In this document: one piece after another, positions 22,563 to 34,700 of the stretch | How the letters are laid out: every line of letters begins with the position of its first letter | How positions within the stretch are numbered: the first letter of the stretch is position 1 | Source: Trichosphaerium sp. ATCC 40318 | Taxonomy: Eukaryota > Discosea > Flabellinia > Trichosidae | Length of the DNA: 64,000 nucleotides | Assembly (NCBI GenBank): GCA_038496445.1 | Contig: JALMLS010000231.1 | Coordinates: 62,001-126,000 of the forward strand | Direction: 5' to 3' | Program-made: the position numbers and the translations under genes | Notes under the pieces: model-generated | Database searches by the model: none | Told to the model about the DNA's origin: nothing | What the model saw: only the letters and a program-made list of their open reading frames with translations

Positions 22563-24915
22563 ATGATTATCAAGTACATTTTATTGGTGGTCATTCTATG
22601 CGTGGAACTGTCTCTTTCGGGTACGACATTAATATTAACTACTATCCGCCCGAGGATATAATTTAACCATAAAAGTACAGGAAGCTTGTACATTTTCGCG
22701 TTTGCGAGAATTTTGAGCCAAAACAACTCATTAATTTTCAAAAAAGCCTTTTTTAGCCACACCATATTATTGTTGATTTAAGGGCTCTCTTTTTGGGACG
22801 ATTTAAAAAAATCTTTACTCGCCCAGCACAGATTTATTGATTTTTTTTTTATATTTAGTCAGTTGTTTTATTTTTACACTTGCCTAGACACAAGAATTTC
22901 ACTCCCACATGGAGATATAGATGATTTCTTATGGCTCGAAAATGGTAACTTGCTTATTGTTGCATCGGACAAACTGTTTTCCACTACCACTGAAGGTACG
23001 TAACTTATTGATCATTCGACCTTACTAAAACGTTTTAGGAGATGTACTTTTTTATACGAATATTACTGAGTGTAAACACACATCCCACTGTGAGTCTTAC
23101 AAATTTTGCGCTCTTTTAACACTGTCAATAGCTCTAGCGGTTCGAACTGATTTCGTATATATGACAAGTTGTGCTAGTAATGACATTGTACGACTACTAC
23201 TAGTAACGTTATTTAATCTCTTATTAGCAAGTATTCAAGATTGTCAATGAATCATTTGTATACTTCCAAGGGTTTAACGTAACCGAAAATCCTAGTAATA
23301 GCATGTCCTCGTCACTGGGTCGCGGTAAACACTTGTGTATGAGTCCTTCTAAAGAAAGTATGGCGGTTTCAACAAACGCAAATGTTTTCGTTTTCGATTT
23401 TAAGGGCCACCTTACAATCCCAACTTTTAACTCTTCGATTTCCAACGATGGTACAGGTTCTTCACAGGTAATAGTCCATTATCTAATAATTGACGTAATA
23501 ATTTGGATGTAGGGTTGCTCTTACCAGTCAGAAGAAGAATTATTATATGGACGCAGAGGCGAAGTCATAAAACAAAGTACACAATTCCAAGGTACTTTTT
23601 TTGACCATTTACTTTAGATGGGAACCAGGGAACTACAATCGTAGAAGAGAGTAAAATAGAAGGATTGGTAGGTAATATAAGATACAGCAGTGATACGCTA
23701 TTTGTAACCAGATATTTCAATGGTCCTTTACCGGCAGTATTACTCTTTAATACCTCAGGTAACTGATTGTTCATAAAACGTACCCATCATCCTAAACCAG
23801 CTACTAGGTGATTTATTCAATTTTTTTTCTGCCGGCAGAAATTTTTTGAATCTACCAACAGCAGACTATGGTCCCAATGACACAATATGGTATTCTTCTG
23901 GTCCTGATTTATACGCTAGAAACACATCGATGCTTCCATCTCCTGTAGCGCCAAGTACATTTTCAATACCGCCGTTTTCAATACCGCCGCTTTCGTTTCC
24001 AATACCGCCGCTTCCACCTTTAGATGTAATATGTTCAAACTTATCTAAAATATTTCCTGGTTTTTTCAACAATTGCTCTTGTGAAAATATATTGGGTGGT
24101 AATATTTGTCATCTGTTTGGTGACCTTGTTATACCTAAAGATTTGGAAATGGATACTACTAATATGATCATCGATGGTACCAAACACTTTATTTATTATT
24201 GAATAGACAGTCATATGAAAACAACTAGTAGAGCTATTGCGGAAATGAACGTATATTTTCTTACTTTCAGTGAAAGTATAAAAGTGTTTCATATGACTGT
24301 GCTTTTGTACTTTTATATCTATTAAATAACTTCATACTATAGGTGGTGTTATTTTTAACGAAAACAGCACACTAGAGGTTAATGGAGAAGTCAAATTTAC
24401 AATTACTCAATGTCCTACTTTGGAAGGTAAAAAATAGCATGATGTTTAGATATTTACTTGTCTCAACTTATTCTTCGAAATAGGAGGCACTATATCTCTC
24501 GATAATGATATAGATATTCCAGAAAATTCTACGTTTATTGAGACACAAGCGACGGACTGTGTTATAAAGGAAGTGCCCAAAGTGAAGTTCAAAAACGAGG
24601 ATTGCCGAGAAGCAAGTCTTGTTTCAGGTACACGTAATTGTAGTTTGTTTATTGGTACTCACACGTGTTGTTTAAGTTGATGGTGGTAACAGCTTAAATC
24701 TTGTCATAACATCTGATGGTTGTTCCGATACTAGTAGCTTCAGTAGTAGCAATTCTGCCGTTATCATTGGAAGCGTTATTGGCGTTGTGGTTGTGATTGC
24801 TATAGTTCTTATTATCGTTGGTATTGTATTGAAACCAACGTGGTTATTCCCGTACTCAACAAGGCCAACAAACAACGCTGCTGCAGCAGTAGTTGAAGTC
24901 GCATTGGAAGAATAA
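22563..24915 (+). CDS. Putative type I membrane glycoprotein, orphan
   Basis: The start ATG 22563 gives a signal peptide, MIIKYILLVVILCVELSLS, spliced to an extracellular region of many short exons. Readable segments include HGDIDDFLWLENGNLLIVAS, SMSSSLGRGKHLCMSPSKES, DTLFVTRYFNGPLPAVLLF and a Pro-rich tandem stretch with repeated SIPP units (23960-24030). A Cys-containing block (CSCENILGGNICHLFG) is followed by segments with VNGEVKFTITQC and IDIPENSTFIETQATDC. Several N-x-S/T sites suggest N-glycosylation. A C-terminal transmembrane helix (VVVVIAIVLIIVGIV, about 24775-24830) and a short cytosolic tail end at TAA 24913-24915. The repeated hydrophobic-aspartate pattern may be a beta-propeller or parallel beta-helix. 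No family recognised; exon borders between 23480 and 23830 are uncertain. Confidence 0.7.
24207..24300. repeat. MITE-like element with 14-bp terminal inverted repeats
   Basis: ACAGTCATATGAAA (24207-24220) is exactly inverted at 24287-24300, giving a 94-bp unit. It lies in the gap between two exons of the membrane-glycoprotein gene. No clear target-site duplication or second copy. Confidence 0.4.
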
Positions 24916-25340
24916 AAGATAATAAATAGCTCTGTATTTTCGCACACATGTAAAGAGACTTCGTAAAATCCACTCATTGGTGGCCTTTCAAAAATTATCC
25001 TTTCGTTATTTATTTTTGTCACTCAATAATAGTTTTAATAAAACACTTTTGGCTCAAGTTTTTCCATACAGGCCCCAGTAATACCACAACAGTCATGGGA
25101 GCTACTACAACAAGACAGATTTATGTTTTAACACCTGCAAGTACAGCAACCCAATCATCTGTTACATTTGTTCATGAAAAGATTGTTGTACTGCTAGCTG
25201 ATACAACTTACTTTATTAATTCGTACATATACTGGGAACAACAACTTGGTAACCATAGGCTACGTTCAAGTGTCTTCTCAGTATAAAATACGTTATGTAC
25301 AAGCTGGGTATTGATTACTTTGTAAACGAAAAAGGTGAAG
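24916..25340. other. Intergenic region with possible relic of the membrane-protein gene
   Basis: A 63-codon frame (25095-25286) and, in another frame at about 25330-25365, a NEKGEVNVNYSM-like stretch recall NGEVKFTITQ of the upstream glycoprotein. No intact gene structure could be built; it may be a decayed partial duplicate. Confidence 0.25.
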
Positions 25341-26044
25341 TCAATGTAAATTACTCAATGAAGCACGTGAAGGCCAAAAAGTTACTTTCATTTCACCTCT
25401 AACACCATTTTTGTAATAACATTTAGTAGCAAGTGGTGAATCTGCATTACACACTATGCTTACACCATGTAGCTTCCCACGAACATATGTAGCAATCCTC
25501 TCTACCTTTCCATTATCATGCCACCAAGTACAAGTGCCGTGAGGTACATTTTTGTTGTAAGTTCCAACAAACCTAAGTTCGCCACCAGAATACCACTTCT
25601 TTACCTTACCCTCCTTCATGTTATTAATATAATTACGCTCAGATTGTTTTCGGCCATTCTTATACCAACCGTTTGAAGAACCAGTCTTCTCACCATTGGA
25701 AAAATAACAAACTTTACTTTTTTCTCCTGTTTTGTACCTAAGATTTTCTTAACGAGTTTATACGTTTATTCAATCGCGCACGTGCGCGAGAGCTTCAAAT
25801 TTGAGTGTCGATAACGAAACTTGACGTACCACCGAAACCAGTTACCCCTTTTTCTAAGCGTACCATCGAATCTTGAGCATAGAGCAAATCCTTTACACAA
25901 CAGTGGCCATTTTTGCCGAGTTTCATTTTCAAGGTTATAAATATGTTCTAATAGCTCTAGAGGCATTGATAACAGGCTATTGGTATCACTAACGGCGTAA
26001 ACAAATAGAATTACACCAACATTATACAATGCTTACCTGTACAT
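25341..26044 (-). CDS. F-box-like protein with MORN/YwqK-type repeats
   Basis: Inferred start ATG 26044: an 8-nt first exon, MYS, then a roughly 50-nt intron. Next is an F-box-like motif MPLELLEHIYNLENETRQ and a conserved CKGFALCSRFDGTLRKRGNW. A second intron with a GTACGT donor leads into repeats built on W-Y-x-x-G: GWYKNGRKQSERNY, KKWYSGGELRFVGTY and WWHDNGKVERIATYVRGKL. These match the YwqK/MORN-variant repeats common in amoebal giant viruses, bacteria and some protists. The stop is at 25341. It parallels genes at 35125-36790 and 46003-46573, with the same F-box-RHGxW-repeat order. A ubiquitin-ligase adaptor role is inferred only from the F-box-like segment; the ligand of the repeats is unknown. 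Confidence 0.72.
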
Positions 26045-26423
26045 ACTAACTCTTGTGTTGTGACGCCTGTTTGTTGAGATTTTGATGGCGTCAAAACGCT
26101 TCCGCTAGAATGTGCACGTGATTTATTACCATCTTGATTTCTTGTCGTTTTATTGAGTGCTTGTATCCCGTTATGATGTCTGTATCGCATAACAGTAGAC
26201 TGTAAAAGCCGTGAAGAGCGTACAATGCACTTTTACGAAAAACAGTCCTGACGCTGCTGTTAGTTCTAGGATAGCCCGCATCTGGTAGATACCATTAGAA
26301 TATGTTTATTAGCTTGGATTGAACGCATGGGTTGAGATAAATAAGCAACTCAAGCGGATTTTTTTGGAGTTCCGAGTCAGTACGTTTCTCACCTTTCAAA
26401 CACATTTGTGGCTATCAGCAGTG
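26045..26423. other. Divergent intergenic region
   Basis: About 380 bp between an F-box/MORN gene (-) and an esterase gene (+). Contains CACGTG at about 26113. No other feature seen. Confidence 0.4.
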
Positions 26424-28385
26424 ATGAGCTACACCGATTTTAACGTAAAAGAAGAGTCCGTTAAGGATATATGGGCAGGAGTACGCTTTTAAACGGTTTT
26501 AAATTACGTTTTAGTGACATTCGCTTAGTATTCGTCTCGTATGCGGTTTGCGCTCACTCTGGGATCTACTATGCAAGTGGCATCAACAATGATTGATGGA
26601 AACAGCATTTCTAACGTAATACTGCGTGAATTCTTGTTATTAGTCGTTACACTGTACAACTTGATATTCTTTTGGCGTATAGAACCACAGGTTCGTGTTT
26701 TATTTCCATTTTCATGTAAATGCGGCTAATCCGTTTATCCGTGATTCTATTTACCTTGAATAACCTTAAAACTAGCGTCAAGCGTATGTTAAGGCTATAG
26801 ATAACCCTAAAAAAATGAGGAACTTTTTCAACCTCGGAGAAGATCATCCGTTACTTCATTTCATCTTTGGTATGGAGAGTCCTTCTATGGCTCATGTTAA
26901 GACTATACACATAACAGATGACGCCGACAAATCATTAAAGACACCAGTACGCACAAGAGATAGTTTAAATCCATTTTTGGAATTGCTTTCTTTGTCACAA
27001 AAGTAGTAAAAAGCTGTGAACAAGTTCTTACGTTTTCGCACCTAAGGTTCATGTATTCTCAAAGAAAAAGCCTTCTGCTGATGGACCTGGATGTATTCTT
27101 TATATACACGGTGGCGGTATGGTCGCTTGCTCAACTAAAAGTAAGTTAGCGATAAAGAAGCTCACATTTAACTCGTGTTTTCACAAAAGCTCATGAAGAT
27201 CATATCCGAACACTTGCAAGCCATACAAACCTACCAGTACTATCAATAGACTACAGACTCGCTCCTGAAGTAGCATACCCAACATGCACGTGACCTTGTT
27301 TTGCTTCCACATTGACACGTGACTTATTATTTTCAGGTGTTGATGATTGTTGGACAGTCTATAAATGGCTCCTAGCTCATGGATCTGAACATGGTAGGGA
27401 TTTGCTTCTTATTTATTGCACGATATTTTTAACAGTCTTGTAGGTATATCTACAAAAAAGATAGTCATCACTGGAGATAGTGCTGGCGCAGCTATAGCTG
27501 CTTCGGTTACTGTTAGGGTACGTGGTCTTCGAACAGATTTTTCCTATTAGAAGCGAAGCTGATAGCCTTTTTGTAGGCGATAATGGAGAACAATAGAGCT
27601 CCTGACGGCTGTTTGTTTACGTATATTTGGTCTGCGGGACCTGAGTTTCCTTCGCACAAGCGATTTTCTAATGATGTATTGCTACCAAAACAAATACTAG
27701 ATATGGGTAAGGTAGCAGTGAAGGAAGGATTGAAGAAGGTATGTCCTGACACATGCAAAACTCTTTTTTCTTGTTTTACACATACTGACTGTTTACCCTT
27801 CTTTAAAAGACCAAGAGAACCGATTATTCTCCATATGATGCTTCAGATGATATAATCAAACAATTTCCGCCTTGCTTGTTATATGTAAGCGCACATTAAC
27901 AATGATAGATTTCCCTTTTTTTTTTATCCACCAAATTTGTTCTCATCAAAAAAAAACAGGTTGGTGATCGTGATCCGTTACTTGATGATTCAAGGTTCAT
28001 ACATGATAAGTTTACAAAATGTGGCGTTGATTCAACATTACACGTACTACCAGGTAAAGTAACACGTGAAAATTAAGAACATGCAAAGTCTACTTGGAGC
28101 GATTGCATCAAAGTTATTTTCTGTTTCATCGTTTTCTGCTTTACATTTTCTTTAGGATTGACTCATGGATTTGCAAATGTTGCAAGCTTTATTCCAAAGG
28201 CGAAGGAGGTAAATAAAGAAGCATCAACATGGATCAAGAATATATGTCAATAAAAAACATGAAACGGTTGAGTACTTGAAAATGACATCTTCATTTTTTA
28301 TTAGTTTACTCCGTCTGTTGGTAAGTTAACACAGATTTGGAGGACAACCTGCCTCCCCATTGCTTTGACGTCATTCGTCACATAG
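26424..28385 (+). CDS. Hormone-sensitive-lipase-type alpha/beta-hydrolase
   Basis: About ten exons from ATG 26424 (MSYTDFNVKEESVKDIWAG). An N-terminal helical region includes FFNLGEDHPLLHFIFGMES. The catalytic part shows CILYIHGGGMVACS (the HGGG oxyanion motif), LSIDYRLAPEVAYPT, VDDCWTVYKWLLAHGSE, KIVITGDSAGAAIA (nucleophile Ser in GDSAG), a WSAGPEFPS cap segment, VGDRDPLLDDSRF (acid) and LTHGFANV (His). All three catalytic residues are therefore present. The family hydrolyses acylglycerol, sterol or small carboxyl esters; the substrate here is unknown. The last exon reads to TAG 28383-28385. A 10-bp inverted repeat brackets this stop. A few exon joins (26480-26800, around 26950) are inferred. 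Confidence 0.88.
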
Positions 28386-28400
28386 CCAGAGACGTCAAAG
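28363..28400. repeat. 10-bp inverted repeat bracketing the esterase stop codon
   Basis: CTTTGACGTC (28363-28372) and GACGTCAAAG (28391-28400) are exact inverted copies with an 18-nt spacer that contains the stop codon. Each arm holds the palindrome GACGTC. It could be a 3' hairpin or a paired protein-binding site. Confidence 0.45.
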
Positions 28401-28612
28401 GAAAAACCCATTTATTATTTGTTTATATTCTTTTTTTGTCTTCTTTAAAATGTACAACACTATTTCCCAAGTGATAAAAAACGACATCCTGATCCTTTAC
28501 TTTTGTGGTCACCAATATTAGTTGTAGTACACTGCAAATTCACATTGATTGCCGTAGTCGTAACACCAGCTCCAATCAATAGAAGTGATTCTCCTCGCTA
28601 CTCTTCTAAACC

Positions 28613-28893
28613 TTATTTCCATCTCATGTCTTTCATACGTGGGTGGTAGGCGTCTAATCCAATTCCAAAAACCATTAACTCGATAAGTACAATAAGCTTT
28701 CCATGCTTTATTTCTCTTGCAGACAACCCACCAGAGATACTATAGTATCCAGAGCAACGACAATACTCGGGGCTGTAATTCCCTTCGAGTTCACAAACAA
28801 CTGTAGCTTGCGCTATACCAATTACTACGAGAAGAACTAATATTGTCAATGCCCAGTTGCTGCAAGATTGTTTTTGCTGAATTACCTGGACAT
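28613..28893 (-). CDS. Small secreted Cys-containing protein, uncertain structure
   Basis: ATG 28893 plus a candidate 26-nt intron (28885-28860) produces a textbook signal peptide, MSSNWALTILVLLVVIGIAQ. After it comes CELEGNYSPEYCRCSGYYS. From there the frame stays open to a stop at 28613 with a second hydrophobic stretch. However, the +2 frame of the same DNA reads a Trp/Cys/Arg-rich sequence (WKAYCTYRVNGFWNWIRRL, SIDWSWCYDYGNQCEF) that looks more protein-like and ends near 28530. So either the gene carries a frameshift or the C terminus is the other frame. No family recognised. Confidence 0.4.
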
Positions 28894-29110
28894 TTAAATA
28901 TAGTAAAATTGGGCTGTCCACTTTTATTCTAGTAGCGAATCTTTGAAGGCCAAGTCACTTTCTTTCTTTGCTGACTGCCGAACGAGTCCACTTGCAAGAG
29001 TTCTAGAGCTGTAGGTACAATTTACAAGTCACGAAAGCGTACTCAACTCAGAAAAGGCGTCTATGAATGAAAAAGGTTATACATCGTGCAAGGTTGATTT
29101 TTTGACGACT

Positions 29111-29534
29111 ATGTATGTATTCGCAACGTGTAAGTCGTTATTGTTTTTTCTTTATTGTTGGGTCTGACACTGCGACTGGCGCAGTGCCAACTAGCAAAAA
29201 TTGAACTCCAGAGGAACCCGTATTGGATTCTCTTACAAAGGCCACCAACGCACAATGTGCAATGCGGGCTGTGCCAATGTATTGCCACTGCCTACTTGAT
29301 CACAGTGACAACGAGTCAGGTACGTAATCGAATAGTGAAGCAGAAATTATTTTGTGCAAAATACACAGAATATTATTGTGGTATACGCGTGTTCATTTGT
29401 AAACAGGGACCAAATTCGCCCTTGACGTGCGAGAGTTGCTTTTAAAGCGTCTTCTGACGATCAAAGTACTCCTGAGGTCCTTAATGCAAAAAGAAGCTTC
29501 CTGCGCACCAGCACCTGCGCCATACTACCGGTAA
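29111..29534 (+). CDS. Hypothetical small Cys-containing protein
   Basis: Inferred from splice-consistent frames only. A short first exon at ATG 29111 would be joined (donor GTGTAAG) to LDSLTKATNAQCAMRAVPMY and CHCLLDHSDNES. A GTACGT donor at 29321 and an acceptor after TTTGTAAACAG then give TKFALDVRELLLKRLL, ending CAPAPAPYYR at TAA 29532-29534. The downstream exon stays in frame over about 40 codons. Cysteine spacing hints at a twin-Cys mitochondrial protein but is not diagnostic. The final GGTAAG could also be a donor leading to a further exon. Confidence 0.35.
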
Positions 29535-29785
29535 GCAAATACGTACAAAATTAGACGTCACGCAAAGCTAGGACTTGAAACACCTGCACGCTGTTCGAAC
29601 ATCTGAATGCTTGCTGACTCACAACGGAAAAGGCCTTACAAAATAACAAATTGACTTGCCAGACCATTGGCAATAAATAAAACAAAAGCGTTCAAAAAAA
29701 TAGTTTATTATCATTAATTGGCGTCACTATGTGACAAATTGTCAGCGCCTATAGACACTTAATACAGCTAGGACATTGTTATCGT

Positions 29786-31501
29786 CTAAGCGGATAACTC
29801 CTTGATCTTGGCATCCTTTTGGACGATTTGCGCCTCCAAGTATGTGACGCGGTTTTTGAGTGAAGCAATTTCTTCTTTCATCTAGAAAAAGCGTGAGACA
29901 ACATGACAGGGGAAGTACAAAAAATTGATGGCATACCTCTTTTGGTGTGAGTTCTTTCTCAGGCTCGGCCTTTACAGGGTTGAACTCCTTTTTGGCTACA
30001 GGTGCAACAAAACCAGGAGCCATGGATTGTTTGAGGGGCTCTTTGTTTTCGCCTCCCTTCCATTCCTCGCAAGTAAGTGCAGGTTCAGCACTGGAGCAGT
30101 CTGGGAAGATATCTTCTTGGAACAAATCGGATTTACGTGGTACAATAAATGAGATAGGTTCGACAAATTTCTCGTGGACTTTGTAGAAGCGAGCAATTTC
30201 GTTTTTGCTTACATTTACACCTAGAAAAGTGTGAGTCGCAATGCAATTATCAGAAATACGTTACAGTTTTGCAAACAGAAAAAAAAGCGGAAAGAAGCCG
30301 CTACGCACCTCTCTTTGGCATGAAACCCATACCACGAGCAGGTTTGTTAGATTTGTACTCAGCGAGACTGTAGACAGTCTTTTCAGAGTCTGTAATTTCG
30401 TAGTAACGAATGTTACCATCACCCTACAAAAAAAAGTCAATAACGAATTTGTTTTAAAGCCGAGTGTGCGTACCTTGCCGGCGAGGTAAAGGACGTTTGT
30501 GTCTACGTCGAAGAAAGGCATAATAATACCTGAAGCAGAATCGATACTGACAGGTCCAACAAGAGGCTTGGACAAATTTTTTGGATCCCAAACGGAGTAT
30601 TGACGTTGGCTGGATCTTGAAAAGCCTACGGTGAAAATCTTGTCTTTTTTTCCGAGCCATACGGTACGGCCACCTTTGACACCAGGGTGAGAGTCACCTT
30701 CCTAACGCAAAAATAAGAACGGAAAAATTAAATAGGTATCAAAAACTAAAATAGCTCATTCTAGCGGTTTTTTTTTAGCGGCGAAAAAAACATTTGGTCT
30801 AAAACGAGCACGCACGCGCGTAATGTAGCGTTAAAAGTTGTTTTTTGCAAAAAAAAAGCTGATCGTACCTGTGCGATGGTTTGACCTCTTGGATCAATAA
30901 CTCTGAGCTTCTTGTCCTTGCTGAGTTGCGCAATGAGGGAACCGTCGTAGTTCCAAGCAATACTTTGGATGATCTGTGTTGAAGAACCTTCTAGCTTGAA
31001 CATTTCGGCGCCAGCTTCGATATCCCACAAACGGACAGTGTAGTCTGCAGCAGCAGTGCAAAGAACGTTGTTTGCGACTGGATTAAACTTACAACTACCG
31101 ATCTTTCGGCCATGTCCTTGAAGATCTTGAACAGAGTCCTCCAAACCCAAGTTTTCAGTGAGGCCACCCTCTGGTATTTGCCATACGCGTACGTGGCAAT
31201 CTTCAGATACAGTAGCGAGCAAGTTGTCGTTGAAAGGGTTCCAATCACAACCAAGAACTGCGCCTTTATGGCCAGTGATGAGCTTAGCATCACCTACGCG
31301 ACCCTTGTGGGACTGTGGGAATACTGCTACAGCGCCACCGCCGCCAGTTTGCCAGCAAAGAGCAACGAACTCTGGATTTACTTCACAGTAGTTCTGGTCC
31401 CACGCATTACGTGTAAGCTTTGTATCCAACAAACAGTCGGTGTTTTTAGTTGGTTGGCCGAATACGTGACGGTATTTTGATGAGCGAACAAATCGTGACA
31501 T
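29786..31501 (-). CDS. Coronin
   Basis: Coronin is an actin-binding WD40 protein that regulates Arp2/3 and cofilin at the actin cortex. ATG 31501 starts MSRFVRSSKYRHVFGQPTK, the conserved coronin N terminus. A long first exon carries the propeller: KGAVLGCDWNPFNDNLLAT, VRVWQIPEGG, VCTAAADYTVRLWDIE-type blades and LIAQLSKDKKLRVIDPR. Further exons give FTVGFSRSSQRQYSVWD, KPLVGPVSIDSASGIIMPFF, YYEITDSEK, ARGMGFMPKR and EIARFYKVH. After a linker rich in Pro/Lys/Glu, a C-terminal coiled coil (EEIASLKNRVTYLEAQI) ends KIKELSA at TAG 29788-29786. It is the short, single-propeller type (about 470 residues) with the trimerising coil. Introns are few compared with its neighbours. Confidence 0.95.
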
Positions 31502-31726
31502 GCTGACAGTCCTGTGGCTGTTTAATTAATTTGTTGGCCTAAGTCGGACGATTTTGAAACTTAAATTCCCAATTTTAGCGCTTTTTTTTAAAATACACGT
31601 AGCGCTCTAAAAACAACAACTACGCCTTGCGACTACGCTCTTTTTCATTTGTACAGGAGTTAATTTTTTTTTTTCGTAGTTTTGCCAAACTTTCTTAACT
31701 ACTTTAAAAACTACGATCGCAACTTC

Positions 31727-34700
31727 TTATGTAAGCTTGAGAGGTTCTTTCTCGTTGAGGAAGTGATGAATGAATTTCTTGCATTGCAGGGTAGTGTGCG
31801 TAGTCGATTTTTGCGACCGTATCATTACCTGTGAGAACGTTGCAGCTAGGAACAATCAATAATATGCTTAACGAAAATAGGTACCCAAAATATCGGAAGT
31901 CAGAGCATTTTTATCTTTGTGCTGCAGTAACTCGCGTAAAAACGACATAATGTAGTAGAATATGTTAAAGTTGCAGTCCGGTAAATATGACACTACTTGC
32001 TTCGCGCTTGCGTAAGTCACTGCTTCTATAACCTGCGAATGCGTTAACACTACCAATAACGAGTTTGAGCTATTTCGAGAAAATACGCTTTTTTTGTAGA
32101 GAACCGCTAAATACTGCGGCATCTTTGAAAATGGTGCCTAAAAACGATACACGTACGATTTTATACAGATTTGGAGGAAAAAGTGCTTCTTCTTGCGTTT
32201 CCAGCAAAGCGAGCATCGTTTCGGCCATTGAATGCGCATCCAAATCTATAGGCCAGTGAGAAACGCCAGATAAATGTAGAGTTGCAGTTTTACCTTCTGG
32301 AAACTTCATGCCAGTATCTAGGCATTCCCTGATAGTTGTACATGCCTCAGCATCTCCTTGCTGGCAGAAAATTTCTTCCTGTTGGCTGTTAAATCGAGAA
32401 AGCGTTTAAATTTTTTTTTTCGCAAAACGTATTTCTCCTTGTGTACAAACCTCATCTAAAGCGTTCTTGTGTAGCCACTCTATAACTCTCCATAGTTCTT
32501 TAGGTATTTTGAGTAAGCGTTTTTTATTATCAGTGCCCATAGGAGAGCCTGTTCGGATAGGTTTTTGGAATTGAACCTAAATGAATACTTATTTTTCTTT
32601 TTCAAAAGTATCATTGAGTACACGTACCAAATAACCAAAAGAGCAACCCATGCAACTCTTCAAATAGTTTCCAGTAATTGTGATCTTATTAGGGTTAAAG
32701 AAAAAGACATAGAGCGTCTGGTTGGTATTCAAAGTAGGAAATAATATTTGGGTAGGATACGAACATATCTTTACCGTTCTTCAAGTGTAGCACTAGAATA
32801 TCAGACAACTCCTCATCGTTCATGTTAAATTCTGGTGCGGTTTCTTTTTGAATATTCACAGTGAAATTCAATTGTATCTATGCGATAAGAACGTGATTAA
32901 TGAGTTGATCTTTTTAAGTTATCCAAATGTCAAAAACTTTGACACATGTCATTGTAAAATGAAACTGAAACGTACTTTCTCTCCTGGATTGACAATTTCC
33001 ATGGCTGGATTTATCCACAACCAAGGCTTTGTGGCACGTTTCTCTCCAGGCTTTGGAATGAATTGAAACTGAGCTGGAACGCGACCTAAATAATTGTGTG
33101 AGCAAACTTAAAATCTAGCTGATTTATAGGTACCTATATTTTCTAGCTCCAAGGTTCGGTTTATAGGACTTCCATAACGCACATCACCAAAGTTTACGTT
33201 ATTACCGCTAAAAAAAATTAAAAAAATGCGATTCAAGTCAAAACGTTGTCTTCTTACGATAATTTTGCGTCTGGCATCGCTGCGTTTTCCATCTTATCCC
33301 AGTCTTTTATAGAATCTGCTAGTACTCTAGCACGCTTTTCTTGTATAATTTGTTTGGCCTTGAACGTGTTAGAATACATTTAACAAATACTCAGCTTGTT
33401 CTTACATTGACCTTAAATAAACCAGTAATTGGTCTGTGATCAGATGATAGTAATTCATGTCTTTGATACGTTAAAATCTTTATATCATCTCCTCTAAATA
33501 AAATACGATCCGTCCTAAAAATCCTCTCATTAGTCTACAATTTTATACGTGTAATTAAGGACTTACCAAGAAGGCACTCGATTTTTAGGAGACGTGTCAT
33601 AAATTGTACTGAATGTGTCATATTTGTATGTTGGAGCAAAGTCTATATGTCCCTCAGACCACCCAGTGAATACATTACCCTTAGCCATATTCTCTGTGAG
33701 CTACAATTTGCTGTTAGATAAAACTCAGGTACTTTTTATCTGAAGCCAATGTGTCACCACTGCGTACCTGATCGTATTGAAACAAGTACTTGTAATCCTT
33801 TTCATCAATTTTAGCACGGACTGTCTACTCGCTTGTCAATACAAACAAAAATCACGTAATCCATCTCGTAGAGATACTCACTTGGTCAGGTAGGTCAATA
33901 CGATAATTTAAGTCTCCAAAGAAAAATAAATGATCATGATCTGCCAATGTCCACAGTTCACCATCGACAGTAAATGCTGCATATAGTTAAAGCACATACT
34001 AAAGAGCAGTTAGAACGTACTGGTTCCATTAAATATATCATGGTAATCTTGGTTTCGTCTTGAAACATTTTTTTGGTGCGCGTTAAAGTGAGCGTTTACA
34101 CATGCAATAGTAGAGTCATAAAATCGGAATCTGGGATGTGTTAGTGAGATTCTAGAAGTGTTTTTTTTGTAATAAGCTTGCCTGACGCCAACACCGCCTT
34201 TGTTTCCAAGGACACGCATTACACCTGTTGATGTTGTATTCGCTACTACATCACTGACATCGTCTCTATGTTTTTTATGTACAATGAACAGAATCAATAC
34301 GCCACACATTTGCTTCGATTGACGCTTCAAAGGTCGTCAGAATGGAAACATAAATAACCTTTGGCGGTAAATGGAATTGACTGAATATTGCCTTTGTATT
34401 GTTTGAACGGTGGATTTTGTCGTAAAACTGTTTGTATGGCCAAAATACAAAAAAAAAAAGGTACCAGTTCGTAATTGTCTCCATTGCCATTTAAGCTTTT
34501 GATTACAGCGTTTTCCCATGGGATCGACCGTTCAGGTACTTCTCGCAATATGAGCGCCTGTTATTGCGTTAAATAGAAAAGTTGAAATGTCGCCAACTAC
34601 AATTATACCTCCGTTGTGAGATCAAGTTCTTGGAAGCTACGCGCTGTCAGTTACTTTTTTAAAGACTTGAATTGCCAAAAAATATTACCCCACTATAATT

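Noticed and set aside
22445-22765. 106-codon minus-strand ORF
   Set aside because: It overlaps the signal-peptide exon and first intron of the membrane-glycoprotein gene and has only low-complexity hydrophobic/Lys content.
31112-31480. Long plus-strand ORF
   Set aside because: Antisense to the first coronin exon, which is unambiguous; the ORF has no independent features.
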